This document shows, piece after piece, positions 1 through 9,142 of a DNA stretch of 64,000 bases; the stretch's first letter is position 1, and the number at the start of each line of letters is the position of its first letter. Source of the DNA: Flavobacterium sp. LC2016-13 (GTDB lineage Bacteria; Bacteroidota; Bacteroidia; Flavobacteriales; Flavobacteriaceae). The notes beneath the pieces were generated by a model. That model saw nothing but the letters and a program-made list of their open reading frames with translations, searched no databases and was not told the DNA's origin. Where the stretch lies: positions 156,198 through 220,197 of the forward strand of contig NZ_WMDQ01000010.1 of the NCBI RefSeq assembly GCF_009707955.1, in the 5' to 3' direction. Position numbers and translations under genes: made by a program.

Positions 1-1034
1 CCGATTCCATTATCTTTAAATGTGAGATTCCAATAATCACATACTTGTGGATTATTGGTGAGATTAAGCATCTTGAATTTATTATATTTAATAATGGTCG
101 ATTGTATAGTGATGAGAAGTTCAGTTTCTGGAATTGTGAACTTTAATGAATTAGATATCAGGTTATAGATAAGCTGACGAAATTGGAATGGTCTTATAAA
201 TACAGGCACTAATCCGTTTATCTTAAAGACAGCTTTTTTTTGATATATGTCATCTAAAAGCTCTGATTTAACATCTTCGATTGCAGCACTCAGATCACTT
301 AATTCATATGGATGTTCAATTACACTCACTTTTGAAAATTCCAGTAGATCTTCAATAAGCTGTCTCATTCTTGTTGCCGAGATATGTATGCGTTTCAAAT
401 TGTTTTTTCCCGCTTCAGTCATTGTTGTCATCTCTTTTTCCATTATAATGGAAATAAAAGTCTGAATTTTTCGAAGCGGTTCCTGCAGATCATGGCTTGA
501 GATAAAATTAAAAGCAAGCAGTTCTTTATTTGCATTCAATAACTCAATTGCTCTTTTCTCCTTCTCCGCATTTTGGAGTTCGAGTTCCTTATTTGCCTTG
601 AGCAGTGCAGCAGTCTGTATTTTTAGTTTTTCAATAAGCTCTTCTTTCTGAACTAATTCTTCTGCTTCTTTCAGGGCACGATTTATTTTTTGGATCAGCG
701 ATGATAAATTGTTTTTGGAAACATAATCCGTAACACCTTCTTTTATAAGCATTACAGCATTTTCCTCCCCAATAGTACCTGATATTATGATAAAGGGTAT
801 ATTGAGGTTTCTGTCTTTTACTATTTTAAAGGCTGAAACAGCATCAAATGAAGGCAGTGCATAATCCGATAATATAATATCAGGCAAAAATGTATCAAGT
901 GATTCTTCAAAACCTTTTCTTGAATCGACTATTTTTGATACAAACGATAATCCTGATTTTGTCAAGTGACGGATTAATAAATCTGCATCAGAAGTATTGT
1001 CTTCTAATATCAATGCTCTAATATCTTTTTTCAT
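1..1034 (-). CDS. Receiver-histidine kinase hybrid, partial (3' end outside window)
   Basis: I translated this from the ATG at 1034-1032; it runs off the left edge. It begins MKKDIRALILEDNTSDADLL, a receiver domain whose acidic pair is ED at 11-12 and whose likely phospho-Asp lies in DIILSDYALP (around residue 56). A helical linker rich in KANKELELQN follows, then a dimerisation/phosphoacceptor helix with the H-box ISSHDLQEPLRKI, and the first part of the ATPase domain, reaching a G1-type DNGIG motif at the very edge. The family takes part in His-Asp phosphorelay in the cytoplasm. It lies 42 bp downstream of the single-domain receiver and reads the same way, so it is probably the last gene of a three-gene signalling operon. 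The stimulus is not evident. Confidence 0.88.
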   Translation of the reverse strand, partial: MKKDIRALILEDNTSDADLLIRHLTKSGLSFVSKIVDSRKGFEESLDTFLPDIILSDYALPSFDAVSAFKIVKDRNLNIPFIIISGTIGEENAVMLIKEGVTDYVSKNNLSSLIQKINRALKEAEELVQKEELIEKLKIQTAALLKANKELELQNAEKEKRAIELLNANKELLAFNFISSHDLQEPLRKIQTFISIIMEKEMTTMTEAGKNNLKRIHISATRMRQLIEDLLEFSKVSVIEHPYELSDLSAAIEDVKSELLDDIYQKKAVFKINGLVPVFIRPFQFRQLIYNLISNSLKFTIPETELLITIQSTIIKYNKFKMLNLTNNPQVCDYWNLTFKDNGI

Positions 1035-1076
1035 TTAATATAGAATCATAGTTTTAGGAAATAATTAATTAAACGC

Positions 1077-1517
1077 TTAATTAGCCGGCTGGCTCAGGAT
1101 CATCCAGTACATTCCAAGTTCTTTTATTGCGTTAAAAAAGTTATTGCTGTCAACAGGTTTTACAATGTAACTGTTGGCTCCAAGTTTGTAGCATTCTGCA
1201 ATATCCGGATCTTCCTGGGAAGAGGTAAGAATCACTATTGGAATAGATTTAAGCGCATCATCGGTTTTGACCTTTTCAAGCACCTGCATTCCGGACATCT
1301 TAGGCATTTTTAAATCTAAGAGAAGAAGTTTGGGATGTGATTTTGGATTCCTCTTAGAATAAATTCCCCTGCAGTATAAAAAATCAAGCGCTTCTGCACC
1401 ATCCTTTACATGTAGGAGTTTGTTGGTAAAGCCACTTTTACTAAGGGCACGCATGGTCAGCATGGCATCTTCCATGCTGTCTTCGGCAAATAAAATTTCA
1501 ATATTTTCGTAATCCAT
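1077..1517 (-). CDS. Single-domain response regulator (Rcp1-like receiver)
   Basis: This 146-residue protein is a stand-alone receiver. Acidic residues sit near the N-terminus (FAED, 10-13), the phosphoacceptor is D68 in LLLLDLKMPKMSG, the conserved Thr/Ser is in ILTSS (96-100), and the conserved Lys is K120 in IVKPVD. No output domain follows, so it probably acts by phosphotransfer or protein interaction, as Rcp1-type regulators do with phytochrome-like kinases. It sits between two kinases, 11 bp after the upstream kinase gene and 42 bp before the receiver-kinase hybrid, which suggests it carries phosphoryl groups between them. The partner assignment is inferred from gene order. Confidence 0.9.
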   Translation of the reverse strand: MDYENIEILFAEDSMEDAMLTMRALSKSGFTNKLLHVKDGAEALDFLYCRGIYSKRNPKSHPKLLLLDLKMPKMSGMQVLEKVKTDDALKSIPIVILTSSQEDPDIAECYKLGANSYIVKPVDSNNFFNAIKELGMYWMILSQPAN

Positions 1518-1528
1518 TTTTTTATTTT

Positions 1529-3217
1529 TTAATGTTTAATATTCGGCAGGCTAAAGTAAAAAGTTGCACCTTCATCTAATTTTGATTCAGCCCAAACCGT
1601 TCCCGAGTGCCGGCTGACTATTTTTTGTACTATTGCAAGTCCAATGCCTGTTCCTGTAAATTCCTCCTGTGAGTGCAGACGCTGAAATACGCCAAACAGT
1701 TTATCGTAATAGGTCATATCAAATCCTGCGCCCCAGTCTTTTAGACTATATATGATTTTGTCTTCTTGTGAAGTTGATGTTATCTTAATTTTTATCTCTG
1801 GTTTGTATTTTGAATATTTTATTGCATTAGAGATTAAATTGATCCAGACTTGTTTGATCAGTGATGGGTCTCCATAGGAGTGAGCAAGTTCTTCAATTTC
1901 AAAAATGGGTGTATTTTCACCTTTTTCAAATGTTATATCATTTATGACTCCATTTACTAGTGAGGTCATGTTTATATTGGTAGAAGAGACCTCTTTACGG
2001 CCTAATTTGCTAAAAGCAAGTAAGTCATCTATCAATATTCCCATTTTATTGGAGTTGTTGATTATGGCTTGTATGATTTTTTTCCCATCATCATCTATTG
2101 AATCAGCATGGTCTTCTATCAATATTTGTGTATAACCATTGATCGCACGTATTGGAGCGCGCAGATCATGGGAAACAGAATAAGAGAATGATCCCAGTTC
2201 TTCCTGCGCTTTTTTTAATTCATCATTAGCCAATGTCAGCTCACTGCTTCGTTTTTCCTGATAGGCAAGTTCTCGATTTTTAACTATCAATTCTGCTGCT
2301 CTTTTTAGCTTTTGCACTTTTCTTTTTTCTTTAAGAATCTTTTCAGAAGCAAGTTTCTTGTTGGCTATTATAAGTTCAGCAGCACGTTTTTCTTTTTCTC
2401 TGCTTTGAATGGCCAGTTCTTTATTAGCAATAATTAATTCTTCTGCCCGTTTTTCTTTTTGGTCATTCTGAAATTTTAATTCTTTATTTGCAATGATTAA
2501 TTCTGCAGCACGATTTTCCTTTTCCTTATTTTGAAAAGCAAGTTCCTTATTGGCAATAATTAACTCAGATGATCTTTTTTCCTTTTCGTCAGCCTGAACT
2601 GCCAGCTGTAAAAATTGTGTTTTGGTAAGTGTTATGTCTGTTGCTATTTTTAAGATCTTATAAGGTTTTCCTTGAGCATCAAAAATAGGATTATAACTAC
2701 CTAAAAACCATATCAATTTGCCATTTTTCGCGGTCAGAATAAATTCGTCCCTTTGATAAATACCCTTTTTTAGGCTGTTCCAAAAAAACTGATACGCATT
2801 TGATTTTGAATATGAGGTATCAACTAAAATACTATGATGCTTTCCCAGCAAATCTTTTGCAGTGTAGCCCATAATTTTGAGAAAATTTTTATTGGCATTT
2901 AAAATATTGCCATCCATATTGAGCTCTACAGATGCGTTTGTGGTGTTTATAGCATTGGTTAGATTTAGCAAATACTGTTCATTTGCTTGAAGTTGTTCTT
3001 TAAGGGTTAAAATTTCAGCTTCTATTTGCTTATTGTGAAATTCAGCTTCGATGCTGTCGCTAACAGGCGACATTGCTTTTTTTGCTTTACTGATATTCTG
3101 AAGCGTTAACTTTTCTTCCGTTAAATGTTCGCTATTCTCTGGAATGTTTTCCTTTTGTGGAAGTACTGTATCAGAAAGTGCAACTTCCTTAATACCATTT
3201 TTTTCTTTAATGCTCAT
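1529..3217 (-). CDS. PAS-domain sensor histidine kinase with repeated coiled-coil linker
   Basis: This 562-residue cytoplasmic kinase has no membrane segment. A charged N-terminus is followed by a PAS domain (about 85-205; NLTNAINTTNASVELNMDGN onward). A striking run of four to five near-identical heptad-rich repeats comes next (about 205-330; each holds AAELIIANKELAFQN or a variant and starts EKR/EKEKR). The H-box SYSVSHDLRAPI has its phosphoacceptor His near residue 350, and the ATPase domain shows N, G1 (WGAGFDM) and G2 (GTGIGLAIV) boxes. The repeats look like a signalling helix that passes PAS changes to the kinase. It is the first gene of the minus-strand operon. The ligand is unknown. 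Confidence 0.9.
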   Translation of the reverse strand: MSIKEKNGIKEVALSDTVLPQKENIPENSEHLTEEKLTLQNISKAKKAMSPVSDSIEAEFHNKQIEAEILTLKEQLQANEQYLLNLTNAINTTNASVELNMDGNILNANKNFLKIMGYTAKDLLGKHHSILVDTSYSKSNAYQFFWNSLKKGIYQRDEFILTAKNGKLIWFLGSYNPIFDAQGKPYKILKIATDITLTKTQFLQLAVQADEKEKRSSELIIANKELAFQNKEKENRAAELIIANKELKFQNDQKEKRAEELIIANKELAIQSREKEKRAAELIIANKKLASEKILKEKRKVQKLKRAAELIVKNRELAYQEKRSSELTLANDELKKAQEELGSFSYSVSHDLRAPIRAINGYTQILIEDHADSIDDDGKKIIQAIINNSNKMGILIDDLLAFSKLGRKEVSSTNINMTSLVNGVINDITFEKGENTPIFEIEELAHSYGDPSLIKQVWINLISNAIKYSKYKPEIKIKITSTSQEDKIIYSLKDWGAGFDMTYYDKLFGVFQRLHSQEEFTGTGIGLAIVQKIVSRHSGTVWAESKLDEGATFYFSLPNIKH

Positions 3218-3432
3218 AGTAAGCGATGTTTTATTTGAAAAATAATGGCAGTAATTTGCTGGAAAAGCACCTATATTTTAATAATTATTTAGAGCGGATA
3301 CCATTTGTGGCAAATGGAGTAATTTTATATTAAACGAATATAGGTAAATAAAATGGTTATTCAAGTTAATATCTTAGGTGGTAGATATAAAGAATTATTA
3401 TTTAGATGCTTACTACAATTAGATTAGTGGTA
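3218..3432. other. Gene-free stretch upstream of the kinase operon
   Basis: No gene is visible. It should hold the promoter of the minus-strand kinase operon, but I could not identify a convincing TTG/TAnnTTTG pair. Its right end runs into the degenerate first CRISPR repeat. Confidence 0.5.
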
Positions 3433-3528
3433 ATTTTACTTATAATTCCCAACTAAAAAAGCCTGAGACAATAGCAAGTACTCGTTGTGAATTGCTTTCA
3501 AAATTGTATTTTACTTATAATTCCCAAC
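3433..3528. CRISPR. Relic of a type II-C-like CRISPR array (two repeats, one spacer)
   Basis: A 45-nt unit at 3484-3528 starts GTTGTGAATTGC and ends ATAATTCCCAAC. Its two ends are complementary over 9 of 10 positions, and its length and GTTG...CAAC ends match the long type II-C repeats I recall from Flavobacterium and relatives. The last 21 nt of the unit occur again exactly at 3433-3453, where the 5' half has decayed. The interval between the copies, 3454-3483, is exactly 30 nt, the usual type II-C spacer length. No third repeat follows 3528, and no cas gene or tracrRNA anti-repeat was found in the window, so this is an orphan remnant. Confidence 0.66.
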
Positions 3529-3589
3529 TCTCAGAACTTGAATAGTTATACAATCCGGGATATGTCAGAGTAAGTACTGAGGAACAAAA

Positions 3590-3860
3590 AAGAAAAGGTT
3601 TTTCTTTGATTGAACAGGAAGTCCGTTTATTAAAATTTAGGTAAAGATGGATTTCAAAGAAGCGTATAGCGACGTCAATTTTAAACTCAGTCATTATCAT
3701 GAAAATTTTGTTTATGGTATGGAAGTACGTTTGCAGTAAAAAATAAGATTCAACTTGTTACGTTAATCATGCTGGCGAAGAGAAAAAATAATTTGTAGTG
3801 GCCAATCCACACTTCAAGACCATTAATCTATATTATGATAATATGAGAGATTAAGAAGTC
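3590..3860 (+). pseudogene. Relic of a DUF3945-like mobile-element protein
   Basis: Two broken reading-frame pieces on the plus strand resemble the end of DUF3945 proteins found in Bacteroidetes conjugative elements. At 3647-3739 the piece reads MDFKEAYSDVNFKL followed by YHENFVYGME. At about 3792-3854 it reads FVVANPHFKTINLYYDNMRD, close to the ANPQFKTINVYD signature I recall for the family. Stops and a frame change separate the pieces, so no product is expected. The assignment rests on remembered motifs. Confidence 0.42.
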
Positions 3861-4277
3861 GTGAAATCCAAAAATTAATTTACAAACCATCAAGTCAGTG
3901 GTTTTGGAATTATTTGGATAGTAATTTTTTTAAACTAATAAAAAATAGCTTGTTAATACAGTTTCGTACCTAAACAGCTTATTAAAGCAAAACTAATTTT
4001 TTGATACTTCTTTTTCGAATCCAATGAGTCGGAAATATAACATATCATGTATATAAGAGTTAATTTAAATTTTAACACTTTAATATTTTTTATGCAAAAA
4101 CTTATATCCTAATTTATCTGTTTTGTGTCTAAAAAAAGCTTACTCATGACATTTTATAATGACATAATGCTATGATAAATTAGATTTACTTGTGAATTAT
4201 AATAAAGCAGATTTAGTTCTAAATATTAGTTTTTATTAATCGCTAAAAACATAAAAAATGTCATACCCAAACTTTGC

Positions 4278-5034
4278 GGCTCTGTCGCATCGGGGGATAA
4301 CTTTTATCTTTAGAATTTTAAACTCATCGAAAAATGAATACGAAGAGTCATTGCTATCCGAAGTCTATTATACTGCAGGCAGTATATTTTAAGCTTAGGT
4401 TTGTATTATGCTATCGGGATATTCAAGAGATTATGAAAATGCAAGGGGTTTATGTTGAGGATGTTAATATTTAGCGCTCGTTCTATAAGCTTACACCTTA
4501 ATGGTGATGTAAATAAAGAAACGCAAAGTTACAAGTTGGTAGTAGTTGGAGAATGAACCAGAATTATATTAATGTTAAGAGGCAATGGTTTTGTTTATAT
4601 AGTGCAGTAGATAAATTAGGCAATACGATTGACTTTCTTTTGAACAGAAAAAGACAGAGAATGAGCACTGAGTCTTTTCTAATTAAAGTGATTAGTAACA
4701 ACTGCAGGTCAAGAGTAATAAAAGTGGTTCTAATACTGAAGTGATCAAAGTTTATAACAAGCGTTCGTTCTCAAAGATTAAAATCCGACAATGTAACTTA
4801 ATAAGATATTAGAACAGGATCATTGTTTTATCAAGTTGCGTATAGAAAACGAATTCAGCTTTAAAAATTTTAAATCTGCAAAGAGAACTTTAAGCGGTAT
4901 TGAGGTTGTTCATATGCTTAAAAAGGATCAGATAATTATAACAGGAATATCTGTGATTAAATCATTCTTAATATCGGACTAAATTTTAAATTGCTTAAAT
5001 TCTTACATCTGATTCTGGCAAATGCGACAGAACC
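4278..5034 (+). mobile_element. Dead IS6-family insertion sequence with recognisable terminal inverted repeats
   Basis: The left end GGCTCTGTCGCAT (4278-4290) and the right end ATGCGACAGAACC (5022-5034) are inverted copies matching at 12 of 13 positions, and they resemble the GGTTCTGTTGCA ends of IS6/IS26 elements. The span of about 757 bp is normal for the family. The transposase inside is broken. The 8 bp just outside each end do not match, so no target duplication is left, which fits an old insertion or a later rearrangement. Confidence 0.8.
4334..4982 (+). pseudogene. IS6-family transposase, inactivated
   Basis: The frame opens with SIILQAVYFKLRFVLCYRDI, the family's helix-turn-helix region, and reaches in-frame stops after VEDVNI. 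After a frame change it continues as SWRMNQNYINVKRQW and LYSAVDKLGNTIDFLLNRKR, which is the catalytic core. Normal members read DETYIKV here, so the first catalytic Asp is now Asn. After further stops and a frame change it ends EQDHCFIKLRIENEF and TLSGIEVVHMLKKDQ, which keeps the third catalytic Glu. Several stops, at least two frameshifts and the lost Asp make it inactive. Confidence 0.83.
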
Positions 5035-5088
5035 AAGTAAGTCAGCTATAAGGTAAAATCAATTATTAACAAACTAAATTTATAAAAA

Positions 5089-5487
5089 ATGGCAAAGATT
5101 AATGGTAAAATTCAAACCGACGTCATTATCCTCAATGACACTTACGACGTGTCTGTTGCAATTCCGACAAGCACACCAGTTGTGGGAGTTAACGCTTACA
5201 CTTTAACAATTTATAATCAAGCAGAAGTTGCTCTGACCCCAACAACAGATAACGTGGCTATGTTAGCGCATGTTGCAGCATCTTACAATGTTGATTCCAC
5301 AGAGACATTTCCTGATAATTTTTATCTGGAGCTTAGTCCGCCAGCATCTATCCTGCCTAATATTAAGGACAGCACAGACTCTACGAAGACTACATTTGCA
5401 ATTAAAAACATTGCAATTCAGTTTGCTACAGGTGTCTATGTAGATGGAAAGGAAATACCTGGCTCAGTAAAGGGTACCAAAGTATAA
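5089..5487 (+). CDS. Small protein of unknown function at the head of the LamG cluster
   Basis: I do not recognise this 132-residue protein. It has no signal peptide or membrane segment. It begins MAKINGKIQTDVIILNDTYD and is rich in Thr, Val and Asp with alternating hydrophobic residues, which suggests a beta-sandwich fold. It starts 54 bp after the IS6 right end and is separated from the next gene by a large hairpin (5505-5577), so most transcripts may end there while some read through. Its position suggests a small, possibly abundant component of the same system as the next three genes. That role is inference only. Confidence 0.7.
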   Translation: MAKINGKIQTDVIILNDTYDVSVAIPTSTPVVGVNAYTLTIYNQAEVALTPTTDNVAMLAHVAASYNVDSTETFPDNFYLELSPPASILPNIKDSTDSTKTTFAIKNIAIQFATGVYVDGKEIPGSVKGTKV

Positions 5488-5504
5488 GCGGTTTACTGCT
5501 TCAT

Positions 5505-5585
5505 AAGGATTTCCAAAAAGTGAACCGAAAGGTTGCTTGTTTTTCTAATCATAACAAGTCACTTTTTGGAAATCCTTTTTATTAA
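5505..5585 (+). terminator. Terminator-like branched hairpin with a perfect 19-bp stem
   Basis: The arms 5505-5523 and 5559-5577 are perfectly complementary over 19 bp (AAGGATTTCCAAAAAGTGA) and are followed by TTTT. The 35-nt interior can form two more small stems: AACC-GAAA-GGTT (5523-5534, a GNRA-type loop) and CTTGT/ACAAG (5536-5558). It lies 17 nt after the stop of the 132-residue gene. Confidence 0.72.
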
Positions 5586-5624
5586 TAATTGATTTATCCA
5601 TTTTATTTGATCTAATCTCTAGTT

Positions 5625-8600
5625 ATGAATTCAGATACGCAAAATATCGGAATTGGCACTACAATCATAGCTGATGATATTCCTATAGTTTTTCAGGCAT
5701 CGTTTAATAGTACTACTTTATATATTGAGGTAAAGAGTTGTAAATTTGACCTTGTTGAAACTGTAAAAGAAAGGTTTAACAGCCTTAACGTCATCCTGCC
5801 TGAAGGTTCCAGTACACTTTCCGTCGCTAAATTTAGCGGTGCGATATCCAGAACAGATCAGAATAAGAAACCTAATCCAAACGGAGAATACCGCCTGATA
5901 AAATTTGCAGGGGAAATGGAGAAAATAACGATTCCCATTCCCATTTTGAGTGATATTAGTATCGATAAAGCTTTTTTCTATTATCTGTATCTTAGTCCAA
6001 GCGCTGCAAACAGTCAGTCCAATTTTAAAGATCAGATCATATTCCTTGGTTGTAATCTTTCCGTAAAACAGAACACAAAACTTTTTGAGGTACTTACAAA
6101 TGCTACGCTAAAAGCAGCTTATTTCTTATCCAATAATGCATCCGTCATCTACTTTGCTTTTTCCGGAAAAATTAATGTAGGCAAAATTATAGAAGCAATA
6201 TTTGGCGTTACCTCACTAAACCTGACAATTGATGTTCAAAGTTCAGGAATATTCAGGATAGCCAAAACAGCTGCTAAAAAAAAGATTCCCGGTAAGGATG
6301 GAGCTCCGGATACAACTGTTCCAGAGATTACTTACCTCGACGCATTGCGCCAGATTGCAAGTCTTCAAAACAAATCCGAAGGACCTGTCGGCGATTCAGA
6401 TGTCACCAAGTACATGCCTTCTACGTTTCCGCTGGCAGAAAAAACAATTATTGAAAACGGGACACAGCTAACAAAAGTTGGCATACGTGCCGGCAATGAA
6501 ATAGATACCGATTTTACGGCTCAGTTTACCGAAGTATTTTCGGGTGAAGATGTTACGGGTATTTGCTTTTGGGTTATGATTAATTTTAATCAGATATCTT
6601 TATTTGGTTCCCTGATTACGATCGGATATAAAAAGGAGCAGGTAAATTCATTAATTCTATATGGATTTAAAACTGAAAATAAAAAGAGTGGTATTCCTCA
6701 ACCCGTTACAGCTGCTTATTTTTATGCACAGCTGCCAGCCATAACATTCCTCAATTTTTTAACATTAGAAGGACTGAAGGGCAGACAGGGAATACTTTTT
6801 AAATATACTTCAAATAAAAACCAATATGAACTGAGCGGGAGTATAACCTTTACTGCTTTTGAAAAGTCATTTGTATTTGGCGGTGACCTATTAGTCAATG
6901 ATGACAAGCTTGTTGCGACCATTGATATCACAGTGGATTCACCAAATAAAAACATTAATAAGCCTTTGGGAATGACCGGAATCAATTTCGGGAAATTATA
7001 TCTGTGCGTCAATAAAACATTTGCCAAGAAAGCCGAAGGTATACAACCGGAAGTCAAAGAAAAACTAGATCTGGCTATAGGCGGTTATATAGATTTTAAC
7101 TTCAGCGGCGTAGGACTTCAGCTGCAGGGGAACGTGGTGTTTGAAGATAAAGAAGCCTGTCTGGTACTGGTATCACTCAATGCTACACCGGCATTAACTC
7201 TAAATAACTTTGTTAGAGAGGTAATACAAAAACCATGGGAATGGGTGGATCAGATCACGAAACAAATCGGATTCATTTCCGGTACGATGTATTATCTGAA
7301 TGTGCCGGAATCCGTAAAAGACAAAAAAAATTATACTTTTTCCTATACTAATCCTATACAGCTCGACCAACCCCAAAATTTAGATGGTGCTACTGATGGA
7401 GGAATTGCTAATGCATTAACCGTATTTAAACCCGGCTATCATATACATGCGGATTTATTGCTGTTTGAAAAATATGTGTTTGTAATTGATCTGTCTGTAC
7501 AAACTGATGGAATTACTCTTTCAGGTTCTTATGGAGGTACTTATGAGAATGGCAAGATTACAAGTGCTAAAGTAATAACAGCCTTTTTTATATCGTTGGA
7601 ATCTCCGGTACTTTCAATAGGTACAGTAGGAGGAAACAATTTTGAAATAAGTATAAGTAATCTCAAACTCTTTGGAACTACGATTGGCGACAAAATCATC
7701 GCCAAATATCAAAATGGATTTTTTTCAGGAACCTATAGTCTTAACAATCCAAAATTTGGATTTGAATGGCAATGGACAAAAAAACAAGGTTCTGGAGGAT
7801 TTTCAATTACGAGAATTGACGGGATCGATATTAAGGAATTAGAATCTATTGCTGCGTTGGTTCAAAAACTGAACAGCATGACAGGCAGTGGAGGTTGCGA
7901 AAGCATTGTAGATAAGATGTTTGAAGGACTAAAATCCAGTTTCAGTCCTGCATTACAGGAAGGAAAAAGTCCTACTGACAATGGTAATGGAACTATGCTT
8001 ATGCCGTTGAAAATAAACTACACCTTTTCTGTTGGCGATACAACCATCATGAGCGACAGTATCAGGATGGATTTAAATGTGAAAATGCCAACATCAATTG
8101 GAGGCTTGCCGGGGGCGATGATCGAAACGCTTGGTTCAAATATGGGAAGTATCGTTGAGCAGTTGTTGGGAAGCCCTACATTTTACAAGGCTATTGCTCT
8201 TGAGATGGCTAAAAAGGGAGCAGCCAAGCTGGCAGCAAGGATGCTGTGCAGGGCAGCCGAAGAAGTTGCGAAGGACCTGGCTCAGGCGCTTTCAAAAGCT
8301 TTAGCAGAAGGACTTATAACAGCAGGACTTGAAGGATTGGTTGAACTTGGTGCAGTAATTACCGCAGTATTCGCCGCAGGTATTGCCGGAGCTGTAGGAG
8401 GACTTCTGGGTATTCTTAAAAAAGTGTGGGATGAAATCAAAAAAATATTTGGAGGTGATGACGGCAAGCAAGAGGCTCAAGATAAACTAAACGCCATCAA
8501 AGCACCCGTACAGCAGCTTATAGCATCTCTCAATTCCAGTCTTAATAAAATGGCAGCTACGATACAGGTAAAATCGTTAGAAGCAGGTATTAACGATCAG

Positions 8601-9089
8601 GGTGATTATATGCTGAATTGGAATTTTCCTTCTCCTTCAGCAGATTTAGGAGAAAATCCGCATATTGTCTATAAGTTAAATTTTTTAGGAAGAGAAATAG
8701 GTTCCGGAGATATACCCTCTAAGATACCGTCGACAGGCTTCATGTCGATGCAAAGTACTTCATATCATAGAGCATGGTCAGAAATGTTACAGGAAGACCC
8801 TGATTTCAGAATGAATGCATCCATCCAAACCTCTATAACCGGTTATACTTTTTTGACCCGAGAGGCAGAAAATAATCTTCAAAGTACTATAGACACATTA
8901 AAGGAGATTGGTGGCAGCCTCGACGGGGCATTAGCATTTAGTGAGGAGTTGCACGAATTTGTAATCAAAATGAAAGGCTACAATACAAATGGTTTGACTT
9001 CAGAGGTAGTATATGCTACCCAGACCGGTACGGACACCCAATTTAGAGTTGGGAAGGCTGTAATAGGGATAAATACCAGAATTACATAA
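5625..9089 (+). CDS. Large leaderless protein of unknown function (1154 aa)
   Basis: I cannot place this protein in a family. It has no signal peptide. Most of its length (about 1-780) looks beta-rich, with repeated stretches of IDFNFSG, GYHIHADLLLF and similar alternating hydrophobic patterns that could be several related beta domains. Around residues 865-945 lies a helical, Ala/Gly-rich hydrophobic stretch (LITAGLEGLVELGAVITAVF, then AAGIAGAVGGLLGIL) followed by KKVWDEIKKIFGG, which could be a membrane-inserting hairpin. The C-terminal 200 residues are mixed helical and beta. The next gene starts 53 bp downstream, so it probably forms an operon with the two following genes. A structural or toxin-like role is possible but unproven. 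Confidence 0.82.
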   Translation: MNSDTQNIGIGTTIIADDIPIVFQASFNSTTLYIEVKSCKFDLVETVKERFNSLNVILPEGSSTLSVAKFSGAISRTDQNKKPNPNGEYRLIKFAGEMEKITIPIPILSDISIDKAFFYYLYLSPSAANSQSNFKDQIIFLGCNLSVKQNTKLFEVLTNATLKAAYFLSNNASVIYFAFSGKINVGKIIEAIFGVTSLNLTIDVQSSGIFRIAKTAAKKKIPGKDGAPDTTVPEITYLDALRQIASLQNKSEGPVGDSDVTKYMPSTFPLAEKTIIENGTQLTKVGIRAGNEIDTDFTAQFTEVFSGEDVTGICFWVMINFNQISLFGSLITIGYKKEQVNSLILYGFKTENKKSGIPQPVTAAYFYAQLPAITFLNFLTLEGLKGRQGILFKYTSNKNQYELSGSITFTAFEKSFVFGGDLLVNDDKLVATIDITVDSPNKNINKPLGMTGINFGKLYLCVNKTFAKKAEGIQPEVKEKLDLAIGGYIDFNFSGVGLQLQGNVVFEDKEACLVLVSLNATPALTLNNFVREVIQKPWEWVDQITKQIGFISGTMYYLNVPESVKDKKNYTFSYTNPIQLDQPQNLDGATDGGIANALTVFKPGYHIHADLLLFEKYVFVIDLSVQTDGITLSGSYGGTYENGKITSAKVITAFFISLESPVLSIGTVGGNNFEISISNLKLFGTTIGDKIIAKYQNGFFSGTYSLNNPKFGFEWQWTKKQGSGGFSITRIDGIDIKELESIAALVQKLNSMTGSGGCESIVDKMFEGLKSSFSPALQEGKSPTDNGNGTMLMPLKINYTFSVGDTTIMSDSIRMDLNVKMPTSIGGLPGAMIETLGSNMGSIVEQLLGSPTFYKAIALEMAKKGAAKLAARMLCRAAEEVAKDLAQALSKALAEGLITAGLEGLVELGAVITAVFAAGIAGAVGGLLGILKKVWDEIKKIFGGDDGKQEAQDKLNAIKAPVQQLIASLNSSLNKMAATIQVKSLEAGINDQGDYMLNWNFPSPSADLGENPHIVYKLNFLGREIGSGDIPSKIPSTGFMSMQSTSYHRAWSEMLQEDPDFRMNASIQTSITGYTFLTREAENNLQSTIDTLKEIGGSLDGALAFSEELHEFVIKMKGYNTNGLTSEVVYATQTGTDTQFRVGKAVIGINTRIT

Positions 9090-9142
9090 AAATTATCATC
9101 TTGCGCGACCAAAGATAAGTGCATCATTAAAATATAGAAATC

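Noticed and set aside
3515..3700. Minus-strand 61-residue frame
   Set aside because: It overlaps the CRISPR repeat and the DUF3945-like relic read on the other strand and has no family features.
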